The translations under genes were made by a program, and so were the position numbers. Under the pieces are notes generated by a model, which was not told where the DNA came from, made no database searches, and saw nothing but the letters and a program-made list of their open reading frames with translations. From Sciurus carolinensis (Eukaryota; Chordata; Mammalia; Rodentia; Sciuridae), in contig NC_062224.1 in NCBI RefSeq assembly GCF_902686445.1, positions 19,447,123 through 19,511,122 on the forward strand: DNA of 64,000 bases. Reading direction: 5' to 3'. This document shows positions 1 through 24,000 of the stretch, in pieces (within the stretch, counting starts at the first letter, position 1; each line of letters starts with the position of its first letter).

Positions 1-631
1 TTTACTGCACTGGCTCATTATTAGCTGCTTTACCATTACTTATATACTTTACCAAGTCATATTAAGAAAATCCCTTATCTATATAAGGGATGTAGCTTGG
101 TGGTAAAGTGTTTCCCAAGCATGCTTAAGGCCCTGTGTTTGATCCCCAATACTGCAAAGAAAAGGGGGGGGGGAAATCCCTTAGATGTCTATAATTCATA
201 TTCATAAGCACATAAATCTCAACATTATAATACAGCTATAAATACAAATTAAACTGAGTCACATTCTAACCTTATAGCACATCTGATAGAGTATATCAAT
301 AATGCTCCTTTATCCAGAATAGTTCCAAATTAGATTATTAATGACTCAAAATTGATTCCCTTCTAATTATAAAAATCCCTTATCTTGATCTTACTTTACA
401 AATGTTAAGGGGATTTTATTTTGTATTATCTTTGTGAAAATTACTTTGTAACAATTTATGAATATATAATGAGAATCATGCCCAAAACACCAGTGGCCAT
501 CTTTTTGACTTGATACTATTTACAAAGAAATAGTCCTAGTAAGCAATGCATAATATATCTGTAAAGATTCAGGTTCAGTAAGGAACTAAGAAAGCCCTGG
601 CATAAGTTTCAATATTTACATTTCCCTACAG
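1..631 (+). other. MASTL intron (3' part)
   Basis: AT-rich intron left of the first visible MASTL exon. It holds one ID SINE at 87-163 and otherwise nothing recognisable. Confidence 0.8.
87..163 (+). repeat. ID SINE
   Basis: tRNA-Ala-derived head with box B-like GTTTGATCC and an A-rich tail, diverged from the ID consensus seen elsewhere in the window. Confidence 0.75.
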
Positions 632-12207
<11,576 letters not shown>

Positions 12208-12485
12208 CACGTAAATGTTCCTTTTATTTAATTTTGTATTATAGAATATGCTTCATAATTATATACTTAATACTAAAGAGGGATCAAAATCATTTTTTAC
12301 TTGGATTGATGAGCTTTTAATGTATGTGACAGCTTTCACAGAGTTAAGTTATAAGAAATGTAATCAGTAATATCTCAACTTGAGAACTGTATATAAATCT
12401 TCAAATCTTGTTTCATTTTATTTATTTTATTTACTGCACTTTATGAAAAGTAAAGCATCAATAAAACTAGAACAGCATTACCACT
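12208..12485 (+). other. MASTL: MASTL 3' UTR
   Basis: AT-rich sequence between the TAA stop and the likely cleavage site about 15-25 bases after AATAAA. The distal end is inferred from the polyadenylation signal only. Longer forms running into the SINE cluster at 12.6 kb cannot be excluded. Confidence 0.75.
12460..12465 (+). terminator. MASTL polyadenylation signal AATAAA
   Basis: Canonical AATAAA about 255 bases after the MASTL stop, followed by an AT-rich stretch. It is the first canonical hexamer in a suitable position on the + strand after the stop. Confidence 0.75.
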
Positions 12486-12632
12486 ATAATATGTACAGAT
12501 TAATGAGCCACAAGCTTGATTTTCTCTTTATGTGTTGATTGTAGTCCACCATTCAACGTGATAGCAACAAAAAAAGTATGTTTTCATTTTAATATAATTT
12601 ACTTGCCCATGTTTACCTGCAAAAACAGCAGT

Positions 12633-12728
12633 CTTGGGGTTGGATGTGGTTCAGTGGTAGAGCACTTGCCTAGCATGCCCAAGGTCCTGGGTTCAACATC
12701 CAGCACCATTAAAAATAAAATAAAATAA
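12633..12728 (+). repeat. ID SINE
   Basis: Well-preserved ID head ('gtggttcagtggtagagcac') with an (AAAAT)n tail. Confidence 0.85.
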
Positions 12729-12732
12729 TAGT

Positions 12733-12903
12733 GATGCAGGCGTGTAATCCCAGTGATTTAGGAATCTGAGATTGAAAGATGGTAAGTTGCAGGCTAACCT
12801 GAGCAGCTTGATCAGACCCTGTCTCAAAATAAAAAGGGTGGGGATGTGGCTCAGTGGTAAAGTGCCTCTGGGTTCAGTCCCCGGTATGGGTATGGAAAAA
12901 CAA
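12733..12903 (+). repeat. B1-ID dimeric SINE
   Basis: B1 half truncated at its start, then a good ID half with 'gggatgtggctcagtggtaa'. Directly follows the ID copy at 12633. Confidence 0.8.
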
Positions 12904-14402
12904 AAACAAAACAACCCTATGGTCTCATGGGCAGTCACTTAAGGCATCATTTGTAACTTCAAAAATGGAGCTGGAAAATTTCTTCACCCATTAGTGTGAC
13001 TCCTTTGGGGAATAAGGACTAAACAAAAGAACTAGGGTTTTAGCTTACTTTACTAACGATACAGTTTTATTGCCTTGTCTGCTTTTGGTGCTTGCTTCTA
13101 GAGTATTTATTTTTTTAAAAATACTACTGGAAAGATTAGGTGTAATATACTGTAAACAATTTTAATAATTATTCAATTTTAATAGAAAATGTGATGCTTG
13201 GAATCTTATAAACATTTGCAACACTATCTTATTTGTCCTTAAAATAACATTATAATTTACTTTTGCTTAATAAATATAATTTTAACAAGTAAATTATCTA
13301 TCAGCATCAACACACACTGTGAGTATTCAGCTCACAGGTCATATTTTTAATTCACTGAGACTTTCAGTATACTTAACCCCTAAAAGAGCAAAGTTCAAAT
13401 TTAAATGAATATAAGTTTTCTGCTAATAATCTTTTAAATACTTTCTTTTGTTTTTGCACTTTGGCTTTACTATTTGCCCTATTATAATGTAGTTGACAAA
13501 GACACAAGTTTAAAACAGTTACAATGAAAGATATACCATTATAAACATTGCTATGTAATGAATTCATGGGTTAATGGTTTTACTGAGCTCATTTTAGTAA
13601 TGACTACTTAGATTTAATGCTCCTCATAGTTTCCCCTTCTAATAAAATGTTCACAATACGGTTGTTTTAACGGTTGTTTTAACGTCATTTAGTTTGACCT
13701 ATACATTTTTCCCTTCGATGAAAGCATAGTTACCCATCATCCTTTCATGGTATTGTCAAAAAAAAGGCTTTGTAATCAAACGATTCAAACCATTACTCTG
13801 CCACATTAAAACGCCTTGGGCAGTTTAACAGTGAGCAGCTCTGTGTTGTGGATTAATACTGATTACTTTGAAGAGTTGGAATGAGCAGAGCCAGATTCAG
13901 AAACAAACCAGTTTAGTGACTTCCAAAGATATTAGGGACTTGAAACGTTACTTAGTTGGAGAAAAGTATGATGAGCTGATTTTCAACAGACAACAAAGCC
14001 CTTGAGTAGAAAGTTACATAGTTTGCTGTTATAACCTAGCATGTGCAGCTAGTCATCTGAAATGCTGCCACCAGGAAAGGCATGTTGTCATGGTATTTAG
14101 GGGAATGTGTGAATTACCATCTAAACTTATAACTGTCAAAGAATATAAGTTCAGACACTTGTTAAGGAGAAACCCAAGAGGGAACAAGAACAATGAGGTA
14201 AAGAACACTAACTACGGCCAGTGGAAATCTATGCATCTTTTGCTCTGAAGATCAGAATGTGTTACCCCAAAATATGCCTCTGACATAAAAAATATTTTTG
14301 GCCTAAAGGTGACAGAGTAAACTTTCTCCCTATATTCCTGCCTTTTTGTCTAAAGGTAGGCTATAAATTCATCTTCACTGGAGATAACCCTAGAGTCTTT
14401 TT

Positions 14403-14540
14403 TTAAATAATATTACTCTTTTTATTTTTAATTGCTGATGGACCTTTTATTTTTATTTATATGTGGTGCTGAGAATCAACCCCAGTGCCTCACACATGGT
14501 AGGCAAGCACTCTCTATCTCTGAGCTACAATCCCAGCCCA
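14403..14540 (-). repeat. ID SINE, long-tail subfamily
   Basis: Reverse copy: T-rich tail, 'atgtggtgctgag', 'tctctgagctacaatcccag'. Confidence 0.8.
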
Positions 14541-14817
14541 ATAACTCTAGAGTCTTAGCCAAGAGATAGCACCAGAGGAATCTGTAAGCAAACCTTACTC
14601 CATTAGTTTCCTCCTACATATCTTTCCAGAGTTTCCCTCTTTAGAAGCCTAAAATCACTTTCCTTTGTCCTGTCATTTCCCAAATACATGGCAAAGAAAT
14701 GTATGTGTTCTTTGTTGAAGATTCTATAGTAGTCAGAATTCTAAGCACTGCTTGGGTTACTTTTCATTGAAGTTATCTCCTGCATAACATGTACTGCACA
14801 CATTAAAAAACTTTTTA

Positions 14818-14947
14818 TTGGACTGGAGTTGTGGCTCAGTGGTACAGCACTTGCCTTAGCATGTGTAAGGCACTGGGTTCTATTCTCAGCACCGCATATA
14901 AATAAGTGAATAAAATAAAAGCCCATCAACAACTAAAAAAAATTTTA
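14818..14947 (+). repeat. ID SINE, long-tail subfamily
   Basis: Head 'tggagttgtggctcagtggt', tail with 'cccatcaacaactaaaaa'. Forms an inverted pair with the copy at 14403. Confidence 0.85.
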
Positions 14948-15679
14948 ACTCGTTTTGTTCTTAATGTCTTTTGTTGCAGAGCTATCCCAGCCTAGAACTC
15001 ATGAGGGTTGAGAAAAAAATTCCTTCTCCAACAGCTATTATATAATGTTTATTAACAGAAAATAATTTTCTCCCTCCCCCCACTAAGTGTAAAAAAAAAA
15101 AAATACAGAAAATGTTTAAGAGTTACCTATTTATCTTGGTCTCTCATATTAGAATTAAATAAGACAAAATACTTAGCAAATACTAAAAAAAAAAGGCATT
15201 TAATAAATGATAATTATTTGAATCCTGAGTAGTCTGCAGCTTCTTGAACTATTCACTTTAATTTTTTAAGTTTGGGGAATAGTAACTACATAAAACCTTG
15301 CCATATTGTTCCAAAGCCCTTGAAGGACATTTGGTGGAATAATGGTTCCATTTGCCAAAAAGAACTGTTATATTTTTAGCCAATTGCAAACATGTTTAGA
15401 GTCCAGAAGACAGTTCAAACATTTACTGTTTACACCAGGTTTTTCAATTAATACCAAGCCAACATAGATGGTTTATATTGGAAGTATATTGGGTGTGGCA
15501 ATATTTGAAAGGAGACTAAGAAGGACCAGCCTACCAGGTTTCGAGATATATTTTAGAGAGTAGAATTATCAAAACTTACAGATGAATGGAAGGAACCAAA
15601 CTTGACACCTAATTCCTGGCTTGAGCAACTGGGTCAATTGTGGTTATACCCTAAAATAGAATGAGGAATGGGATGGGTA

Positions 15680-16150
15680 GAAATGTCTGTGAGACACTCA
15701 AAGAATACAAAATCAGTTGGAGATGTTCAAGAAAAAATGGTGTCTGCAATTTCTTTTACACTGTTCCCACAAAAGGTGGAGTCTAATTCTCCTTTCATAT
15801 ATAGGCCAAATGTATTGAATTGCTTCCAGTGAGTAAGGTGGTGGAAATGACTCCACATAGCTTCCAAGGCCATACAGCTACTTCCTGGCTTTCTCCTGGG
15901 ACATGCACTTTGGGAGCCTGAGCTGACCTATAGGAAGTCCTGCTGCCCTAAAGCCAGTACTGGAAAGACCATAAAGAAAATAGAGTTATCCACAGACACC
16001 TCCACCCACTTTGCCAGCTTCCAGTTCTTTTGAGTCTCCTCAGATATGGAACTCTGCTGTGCCTTTCACACATTCATAAGCACACCAAATGGCTGCTTTA
16101 TGCCACTAAGTTTTGTGGTGATCTGTATCCAGCCATAGTAACATTGTAAC
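15680..16150 (+). repeat. Possible MaLR-type LTR fragment
   Basis: The segment near 16090-16140 ('gccactaagttttgtggtga' and following) resembles the 3' part of MLT1/MaLR LTRs as I remember them. Upstream limits are a guess. No open reading frame of an endogenous retrovirus is visible. Confidence 0.4.
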
Positions 16151-16819
16151 CCACAAGTACACTCAGAATAGGAAAGCAACCAACAAAACAACAAAAAGCA
16201 ACAAAACAAAACAAAAGCAATGACAACTTGGAAGGTGGTAAATAAGTGAAAGACTTAGTAAAACTGCATCATTATGAGTCATGAAGAACAGCCAAAAATT
16301 AATTGAACACACACTACCACAGTCTTAGGAGTTGGTACTAGGTACATTCCCTAGGGTAAAAGGGAGCAGTTGAAATAATTAGTTGAATTCCACTGAAGAA
16401 GCAGATCCCTAGATTTTCTGCCCAACCGCATATGCCCTCTATCCCTACTTTACCCTTGCTAAATAGTACGGGTTTTTTCTCGGTAGAGGATAACCACCAC
16501 ATTAAAGAAAGTGCTGTGCTGGAGATCTCCCTTTGTCTCTCCAGAGCCACCTCCACATTTCTCAGGTCTGCTTTGTGTCCAAGGAGATTACCCTAAACTA
16601 ACCGTGTCAAAAGACTCCTGTGTGCCCTGACTTCCAGTAGATTTGGCTAATAGAGGGCATCAGCAGTAAACCAAATGGGAAAAAAAAAAAAATGAAGAAG
16701 GAATGTTGATTCCCTAACTTTCTTCCCTGTGGATCCTGGCAGGCTGGTACTTCCCTTGACCAAAAACTGCAGCTTCCATCAGGTGTCTTCATAAGTCCCA
16801 ATCTGTCTCTGGCACCCTA

Positions 16820-16945
16820 AGAGGTATTACACCATTTTATAAATGAGAAAACTGAAAACACATAGTAATTTCCCATGATTGCACAGCTGGAAAGTGACAG
16901 ACTCAGAATTTGAATCCAAGCAGGCTAGCTCCAGAGCTTATACTC
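16820..16945 (+). repeat. MIR SINE fragment
   Basis: Contains the MIR-like 'gagaaaactgaa ... cacacagctgg ... gaatttgaa' order of motifs. Confidence 0.65.
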
Positions 16946-17229
16946 AATCCTTAAGAGTCCTAGCTACCTACATAATCAGGACTATGGTAGCAAGGGTCAG
17001 AAACCTAATTTCAAGTACTTTAAATAAGAAAGTAAATTTACTAATCAATATAAACAAATTATAGAGAGTTGGTGTTGTTTAGAGTTAAATGGATAGAGGA
17101 ACTTGAACATGACTTACTGTCTCTAAGCTGTCTATGTTGTAATAGTATTGGCCTTATTATCTAAGGTTCTTCCAAGTGACAAGAGACATATTACCCTAGG
17201 GCAATATAATCTTAGCAGACTATAATTCA

Positions 17230-18090
17230 AAGAAAAAGAATATGCAAAAACAATGAGGCACTACAACATTCCTATCAGAATAACTAAAATCACTAAAACT
17301 AAAACACTGACAACACCAGATGCTGACAGAAATTCTCTCATCCATTGCTAGTGGAAACAAAAATTGTACAGCCACTTTGGAAGACTGTTTGGCTGTTTCT
17401 TACAAAACCAAACATACTCTTAACATATGATCCAGCAACTGAACTCCTTGGTATTTACCCAAATGAATTGAAAATATGCTCACACAAAAACCTGCACATA
17501 TTTATAACAGCTTTATTCATAAGTTGGAAGCAACCAAGATGCCCTTCAATAAGTGAATGAATAAACTTGTGGCACCTCCTTACAATGGAATATTATTCAG
17601 TGATACAAAGAAATAAACTATTAAGCCATGAATAAACATGGAGCATATTACTGAGTAAAAAGAAGCCAGCGTGAAAAGTCTACATACTGTGATTCCAAAT
17701 ACAAGAAATTCTAAAAAATGCAAGACTACTGAGACAGTAAAAAGATCAGTGTTTGTCAGGGGTTAGCAGATAGACAGGACTAGATCTTGCACAGATGATA
17801 TTTAGGGTAAGGAAATGACTCTATTCTATTAGACGATGGATTCATGTCAGTTTAAATTTTTCAGTACCCACTGAATGTACACCAAGAATAAACCGTAATG
17901 TATAATCATTTGTCCATGTTAACTCATCCATTGTAACAAATGTACCACTCTACCATGATGGTTAGAGGTTGTATGGGGTATTGGGAGAATGGTATGGGAA
18001 CACTGAACTTTTCATTCAGTTTTGCCGTGAACCTGAAACAAAGAAAAAAAGTAATAGTGTTCATTGGTTGCAAAAAAAAAAAAAAAAAAA
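17230..18090 (+). mobile_element. Old L1 3' end, 5' truncated
   Basis: 17230-17640 matches the end of L1 ORF2 in sense direction, including 'aaccaagatgcccttcaata' and 'acaatggaatattattcag', with frameshifts. It ends in an 18-A run near 18072-18090. No intact reverse transcriptase is encoded. Confidence 0.7.
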
Positions 18091-18853
18091 TGCAGAGAAA
18101 GGATGAGGAAGAGAATACTCTCTCCTAGTTCCATGAAGTAAATCCCAAAGAATAACTCCGACTGCCACGTGATGGTCCTGTGCCCATACCTGGGATTGTC
18201 ACTATTGTCAAAAGGATGGGATATAAACTAGCAGGCTTGGGTCACATGCTCATTACTGTGGCACGGGTGGGAAGGAGTGCACATATTCTGGGTGTTCCAT
18301 TTAGCAGCCTCACCAGAATCCTTTGAGGGAGATGGAAATACTTCCAAAGGAAGAAGGGAAGGGACAGTGGACACGGTGCTAGCTAATTAAATATGAAAAG
18401 TCTCCTACATGAAACTTTCAATAAAGGTAATCATTTCCTGATTAGATAGAAAAATACAACTGGAAATTGCCTTCTTCTCATTTGTCCTCCTATACTGTAA
18501 GATTTAGGCATGAAGAGAAAAGCTACACACTAAATAAGGTAGAAGACAGGAAGTGAGCCCTGTATCCATAATGGCATTGTGGAAGCATCTTACCAGCCCC
18601 CAGACTTACTACCTCTGAGCTTTTTTTATGAGAAAAACAAAAACAAAATACATTTGGTCAAGTCACAGCAGTTGGATTTCTATTACATGCAGCAAAACAC
18701 TGATACAAGTAGTTAACATCACTTTTGCCACTATCATGAAGTTATAAGTTATATATGTATTAAAACCACAAAACTCACTATGTTCCACCTACAACCAATT
18801 GTATATATTCAAGATGGCTGTTTAGGGGTTCACCAAGTGGTTGTGAGAAGCTA

Positions 18854-20987
18854 TTTATTTGATGTTATGAACTAAACTGAGATTTTTGACTGGATCACTA
18901 ATACTCTCAATTAGATTATTAAATGAGTTAAATGTAATCCCAGCTTGATTTTTATCAAATTATAGATAATGACTTTTTAAGAGTAATTTTATGAACTCCT
19001 ACTATTCTCACTTAATCTTTAGTATGTAATCAATACACTAACAGTAACAAGTAAAAAAACATCATTTCTCATTAACCTTTTATTTTAACTTAGATTACAA
19101 TAAAGAAACAGAAAATAAGTTGATCATTAAAAAAATACCATAGCTATCAATTTAAAATTTAAAATGAGGTTCTTATTAAACAAAGCAATAACACTATACC
19201 CTATAATTACATCATTACTTTTATATACAAGACTGTGTGCAAAGTGCTTTTCAAACTATAAAATAAAGACTTTGGAATAAGATACAAATGGTTATCCCCA
19301 GGAGTTCGTTACCCCTGACTGCTTGTAATGAATCACAACTTCCTACATTCTTAATTTGCATTTTATTTATTTAAATACTAAGAAAAAAGCCACCTTTTTC
19401 TGATTTTCACACTTGATATCTAAGTTTTGAAAATAATCCCTGATCCACAGGTCTAAACTTTATTTCTACATATAATTCAGTTACTTTCTTCATTTTTTTC
19501 TAAATAAGTTGAGGATAGGCTTTTTTTTTTTTAAGCAAAGGTAGATCCTTTTAGACAGACACATTTTAATCAAGATGGATTAAAAACTAAGAAGACATCA
19601 AGTTATATGAAAGAAGAAATAAGAGAAAGTGAGTTTGGGGAAAGCAAACTGTATTCTCATACTTTTTCTTCAGGCACCCTGTCTAGTAAAGTTGGATTAA
19701 TTCTTTCCCTCTTATTTAAAACACTCTGAACACATGATGCTAAACCCAACATCTTACAACAGAGAATTCTTCAAAATTATCTGCTACAAAGCCTCTGAAT
19801 CGTAGAACTCCTTAAAGCACAAAGTACATCTAAGTAAGCGTAGAGTTTTGTAAGGTATACAGGAAGAATGATTTTCCAAACATAATCGTCATGGATCTAA
19901 ATTACAGTCTTCCTTTTAGCCTAAAGGTGAGAGGTGGGATAGAGGGACTTAAATTTCCATTAGTTGAGCATGCCTTATTCATATGAAAGCATATGGCCCG
20001 TTAGCTTGCAAAACCTTCCAATATCCCTATGAAGTAGTATATCCAAATATTATACCCCCAAGGAAAAACTGAGGCACTAAGAGGTTAAGAGTCCAGTCTG
20101 TATAGTTCACAAGTTGCAGAAAAGTGATATTAATATTTCCTTTTTTTTACCTTTGTAAAAACAGTATAAATAAGTTTTCATTTTATATTTCAAAGCACCC
20201 TATGAAGCATACACTAGATATCCTCAAAGAAAAATAATTACAAAGGAATATATGTATATGATTGAATTAAAATCTTATTATCTGTAGGCTCAGAATATAC
20301 TTTTAAATCTATTACATTAATCCCATTTTTCATAATTTCCATCATCGTGTTATGTCTATCTGTGACTCATTTGTAAAAACTAAGTCTAGTACAAAGGGAT
20401 ATAATTTTTAATAATGATGCCTGAATAGCAACTCTGAGATGTGAATACCCAAGAAAGATTATATGCAGCCCACAAAGTGGATGTGGAGAAGATTCTTCCA
20501 GCAGTTTCTACTACTTGACATGGCAATTCAGTGATTAATATAAAATCCATTTAACCTCATTTGAAATTCACTCTTGGTTTGCATTCTCTCTCATATTTAA
20601 GTTAGAAAATTAAAAATACCCACTTTTATAAATCTGATCTCATTATCACACTTGTCCCTTGGAAAGCAGCTTATATTTCTCTATGGGAGATAATCAGGTA
20701 AATGTTACCAAACAATAATTAATAATTTAATGTCCTTCAAGTTCAAGAATAGGGTAAATCTATATATGTTACTTATAACCTAGTTCAGATTGATTATTCA
20801 AGTATCAGCACTATTAGTCCTTAAAATGTTATTTGTGTAGTGCAAAAAATAAGTATGTATATATGTACACAAACCAAATTACTGGACAATGAAAAGAAAT
20901 GTAATCATCATCTTGTGAACTCCACAATCCATTTCATTCTGAGGTCATCCAGGCCCAGCAGTCTTCTTAAGTAAAATATCATTTTCT
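18854..20987 (-). other. ACBD5: ACBD5 3' UTR, distal end uncertain
   Basis: AT-rich sequence after the ACBD5 stop. Candidate AATAAA hexamers on the - strand are seen at 19459-19464, 19362-19367, 19079-19084 and 18854-18859. I cannot tell which is used, so the left limit is an estimate. A MIR fragment at about 20005-20125 is embedded. No ID SINE interrupts 18.8-21.0 kb, unlike the flanks, which fits a transcribed exon. Confidence 0.5.
20005..20125 (+). repeat. MIR SINE fragment within the ACBD5 3' UTR
   Basis: Weak MIR pattern: 'ccctatgaagtagtat', 'aaaaactgaggcac', 'agaggttaag'. Confidence 0.5.
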
Positions 20988-21000
20988 TCAGTTCAGTTTT
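20988..21000 (-). CDS. ACBD5: ACBD5 last coding segment, RKLN stop
   Basis: Acceptor CTTTTTAAAG at 21001-21010, then A AAA CTG AAC TGA. Joined to the AG left over from exon 12 this gives R-K-L-N-stop, the exact mammalian ACBD5 C terminus. Only 13 coding bases; the rest of this exon is 3' UTR. Confidence 0.9.
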
Positions 21001-24000
21001 CTTTAAAAAGAAAGTAAAAACCAGTTTCCTGTGAGTATAAATGCAACCCAATATGAAACACATCCATACCAAAAATTCTTAGATGATAACATAAAAACAT
21101 TCAAATGGTTATAAATGATCCTCATGAAATTACTTCATGTGACTTAGCCCAAGAGGAAATATCTAATTGTAGGCACTGAAATTATCAAATAGTTTTTATT
21201 TATTAAATTTTTGGTACTGGGGATTGAACCCAGAGGTGCTTTACCACTGAGTCACATCCCCAGTTCTATTTTGAGACAGGGTCTCACTAAGTTGCTTAAG
21301 GTCTTGCTAAGTTGCTAAGGCTGGCCTCAAACTTGAAATCTTCCTGCCTCAGTCTCCTGAGTCTCTGAGGTCACAGGCATGTGCCACCACACCTGGCCCA
21401 GTTTTCAATAAATAACTTAAATTTACATTCCTTTTTTCTTCCCTTCTAGAATTTCATCCTTTTCCAACTGACTACTACACAATCAAGATTTAGGGGAACT
21501 ATTTTATAATTTTATGAAAATGAAAATCCAAAAGCTTAATTAACCCAGACTGTTCATTTAATCAACACATATTTTATCTGTTATTTTCCAGGCCACTATG
21601 CGGACACCAGGGATTCAAACATAAATGCGGCAAGCTCTTTGCACTCTAAGAGTTCAGTTTAATGACAGGGGAGACAGAAATGTATAACCCCCAAACTTGG
21701 ACAAATATAATGTGATGGTTTTAATGACAGCAGAGTGAATGAGCTACCAGGAAAGAGTAGGCTTGTTAGCACAAGACACTACAATCACATATGATCTGAG
21801 TTCTGCAAAAGGTTCCACTGCTCTAAAACCTCCATACCCTCCTAAGTACTCAAGACACCAAAACGTCTGAAACTCATATTACAGTCATTCCTCTCTGCAG
21901 AAATACTCTTATGTAACTCCCTTGGCTGGAATATTTGAAATAATCAAATCATTCCTTATGCTCTGTACAAATCCTCTTATATACACTTCCTCCACATGAG
22001 TGACATTTTAAATAATCCGATCAATTTTCACCCATACAGAAGGAATTCCCTGCAGAAAGAAGAAAACAGGCCCCTGGAGGGGGAGAAATGAAATGGTGGA
22101 CAAAAAAAGACAGATGTGGTGGTTCTAAAGACAAACTGCCTGAGTCAGGTGCGGGCACAAATGTTAGCTAAGGGGCGCCTGAACAGTTTGCAACACTTAA
22201 AGAACCAGTATGATGCAGATTGCTACATACAGCCCTTTGCAGATTTACAAAAGGGCAGACAACTTGGTCGCTGAACCTCCAAACTTCTAATGTAGTAGAA
22301 TAAATATAAATCATTATCTGCAGAACTTCAGAATATTTTTGTCAGTCTTTTAATGATATCTTTCTCTGTTTTGTGTGTGTTTAATTAACTTGCAAAATGG
22401 AGGGTTCAGTGTAATATGTAAGAAAAGTCACAGAAAACAATAGAAAAGGGTAAAGGAATTAATTCTGCCTTTCCTTCACCCACTTGAACTTTGTGCTGAC
22501 TATAGGCTGTGAATCTTCTTTCCCCTCCTCAGGACCCTGGGGATGTTCTGTGTCAGAACCTTCAGCCTCTAAAACTAGAGAACATTCCTCCTAAGATCTT
22601 CCCCATTCCCAGTTTTTATTTATTACATCTCGTTAAAAACTCAGTGTCCCCAAGAAAACTACATTACAAAAAATTTATGAATCTGGGCAGGCTGAGAAAC
22701 AAAAGTGGTTAGAAACATTCTTTCCTTCAAAGTAACTGTTCAAGAGGCACCTTTTCGATTTAACAAGTTTACTTTCAATATTTAGCTAATGGTAATTTTT
22801 TTTTTTTAAGTGCTGGGGATTAAACCTAGGGCCTCCAGTGTGCTCAGCTACACTCCTGCCCCTAATGGCTAATTTTAATAGTGGAATAGTGTAATTATTA
22901 GGTTAAATAATGGGGTACAGGTGGTAACACAGGCTCTTCAGGATGCATCCTGGAGATCAAACCCAGGGCCTCCTGCATTCCTGATAAGACTTCTATCACT
23001 GAGCGATATCCCCAAGCCCAGGATCTATTTTTTAACAAGGAAGTCTCCTGATACTGCTCTTCATATTACATACACAAAGAATAGTTTTCTAATCCCACTG
23101 TAAAGTGAGAAATCTCTTGTTTTTAAATTTATATTCCTCTATACTAGAAAAAAAAAAAGTCAAACAGCAAATCTCAGATTTCTAGACCTTTTTCTTAATC
23201 CCCAATACAGACTTTTTCTCTTCCAAACTGCATACACTACTCTCTAATCTTCAGATTAAAAATTGCTCAACACAGATTAAATGTTGCCTAAATCCCCTCA
23301 AGGCTAAAACTTATTTCCTTATCAAATATGGCTTTTCCTCAAACCTCAATTAATCTGCCACATATACAAGCAAACAAAATGTTCAAACACACTGTCTCAT
23401 GGGGCTGGGGAGATAGCTCAGTTGGTAGAGTGCTTGCCTCCTAAGCACAAGGCCCTGGATTCAATCCCCAGCACGGCAAAAACAAAACAAAACAAAACAA
23501 AAAAAACAAAACAAAACACTGTCTCATCAAAACACAGTCACACAGTGCTAAATAATTTGCAATTTGAAAAGATCAGTTAACATACACTGAAAAATTTGAT
23601 GAAGATCCAATAATAACAAAGACATTCGTGGACAACTTAGGAGAAATAGTGAATGACCTTTTACTATATTTAATAATTCTAGAAAAACTCCAATTTTCTG
23701 TGACTGCTGAAGCAGAATATAGTTTTTATAACGTTTAATGAAGTGATAACTATTAATCAAATTTTATTTTATTTTATTTTATTTTGGTCCTATGCCAAAT
23801 TTCTCTACCCTCCAACTCTTTCTACAAAGAAAATATGAAAAGGAATTCTGAAGTCCAGGGGTGTTGCTCAGTGGTAGAGCGCTTATCTACCATGTGTGAG
23901 GACCTCGATTCAATTGCTAACATGTTAAAAAAATGAAGTTTTGAAACAGTGCAAAAAATGTAAACACCTACCTTTAGTGTCACTGTGCCTACTGTTTAAG

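Larger units (their letters stand above)
12486..18853. other. Intergenic region between MASTL and ACBD5
   Basis: Tail-to-tail intergenic interval. Contains SINEs at 12633-12903, 14403-14540 and 14818-14947, an LTR-like trace near 15680-16150, a MIR near 16820-16945 and an old L1 at 17230-18090. The stretches 12910-14400, 14950-15680 and 18100-18850 show no gene or repeat I can name. Confidence 0.7.

Noticed and set aside
18129..18420. Possible ancient LTR or L1 segment with 'gggtcacatgctcattactg'
   Set aside because: Resembles motifs of old mammalian repeats, but I cannot assign a class or borders from the sequence alone.
23401..23475. tRNA-like sequence with A and B boxes
   Set aside because: Many window-wide copies with A-tails and target duplications show these are ID SINEs, not functional tRNA genes.
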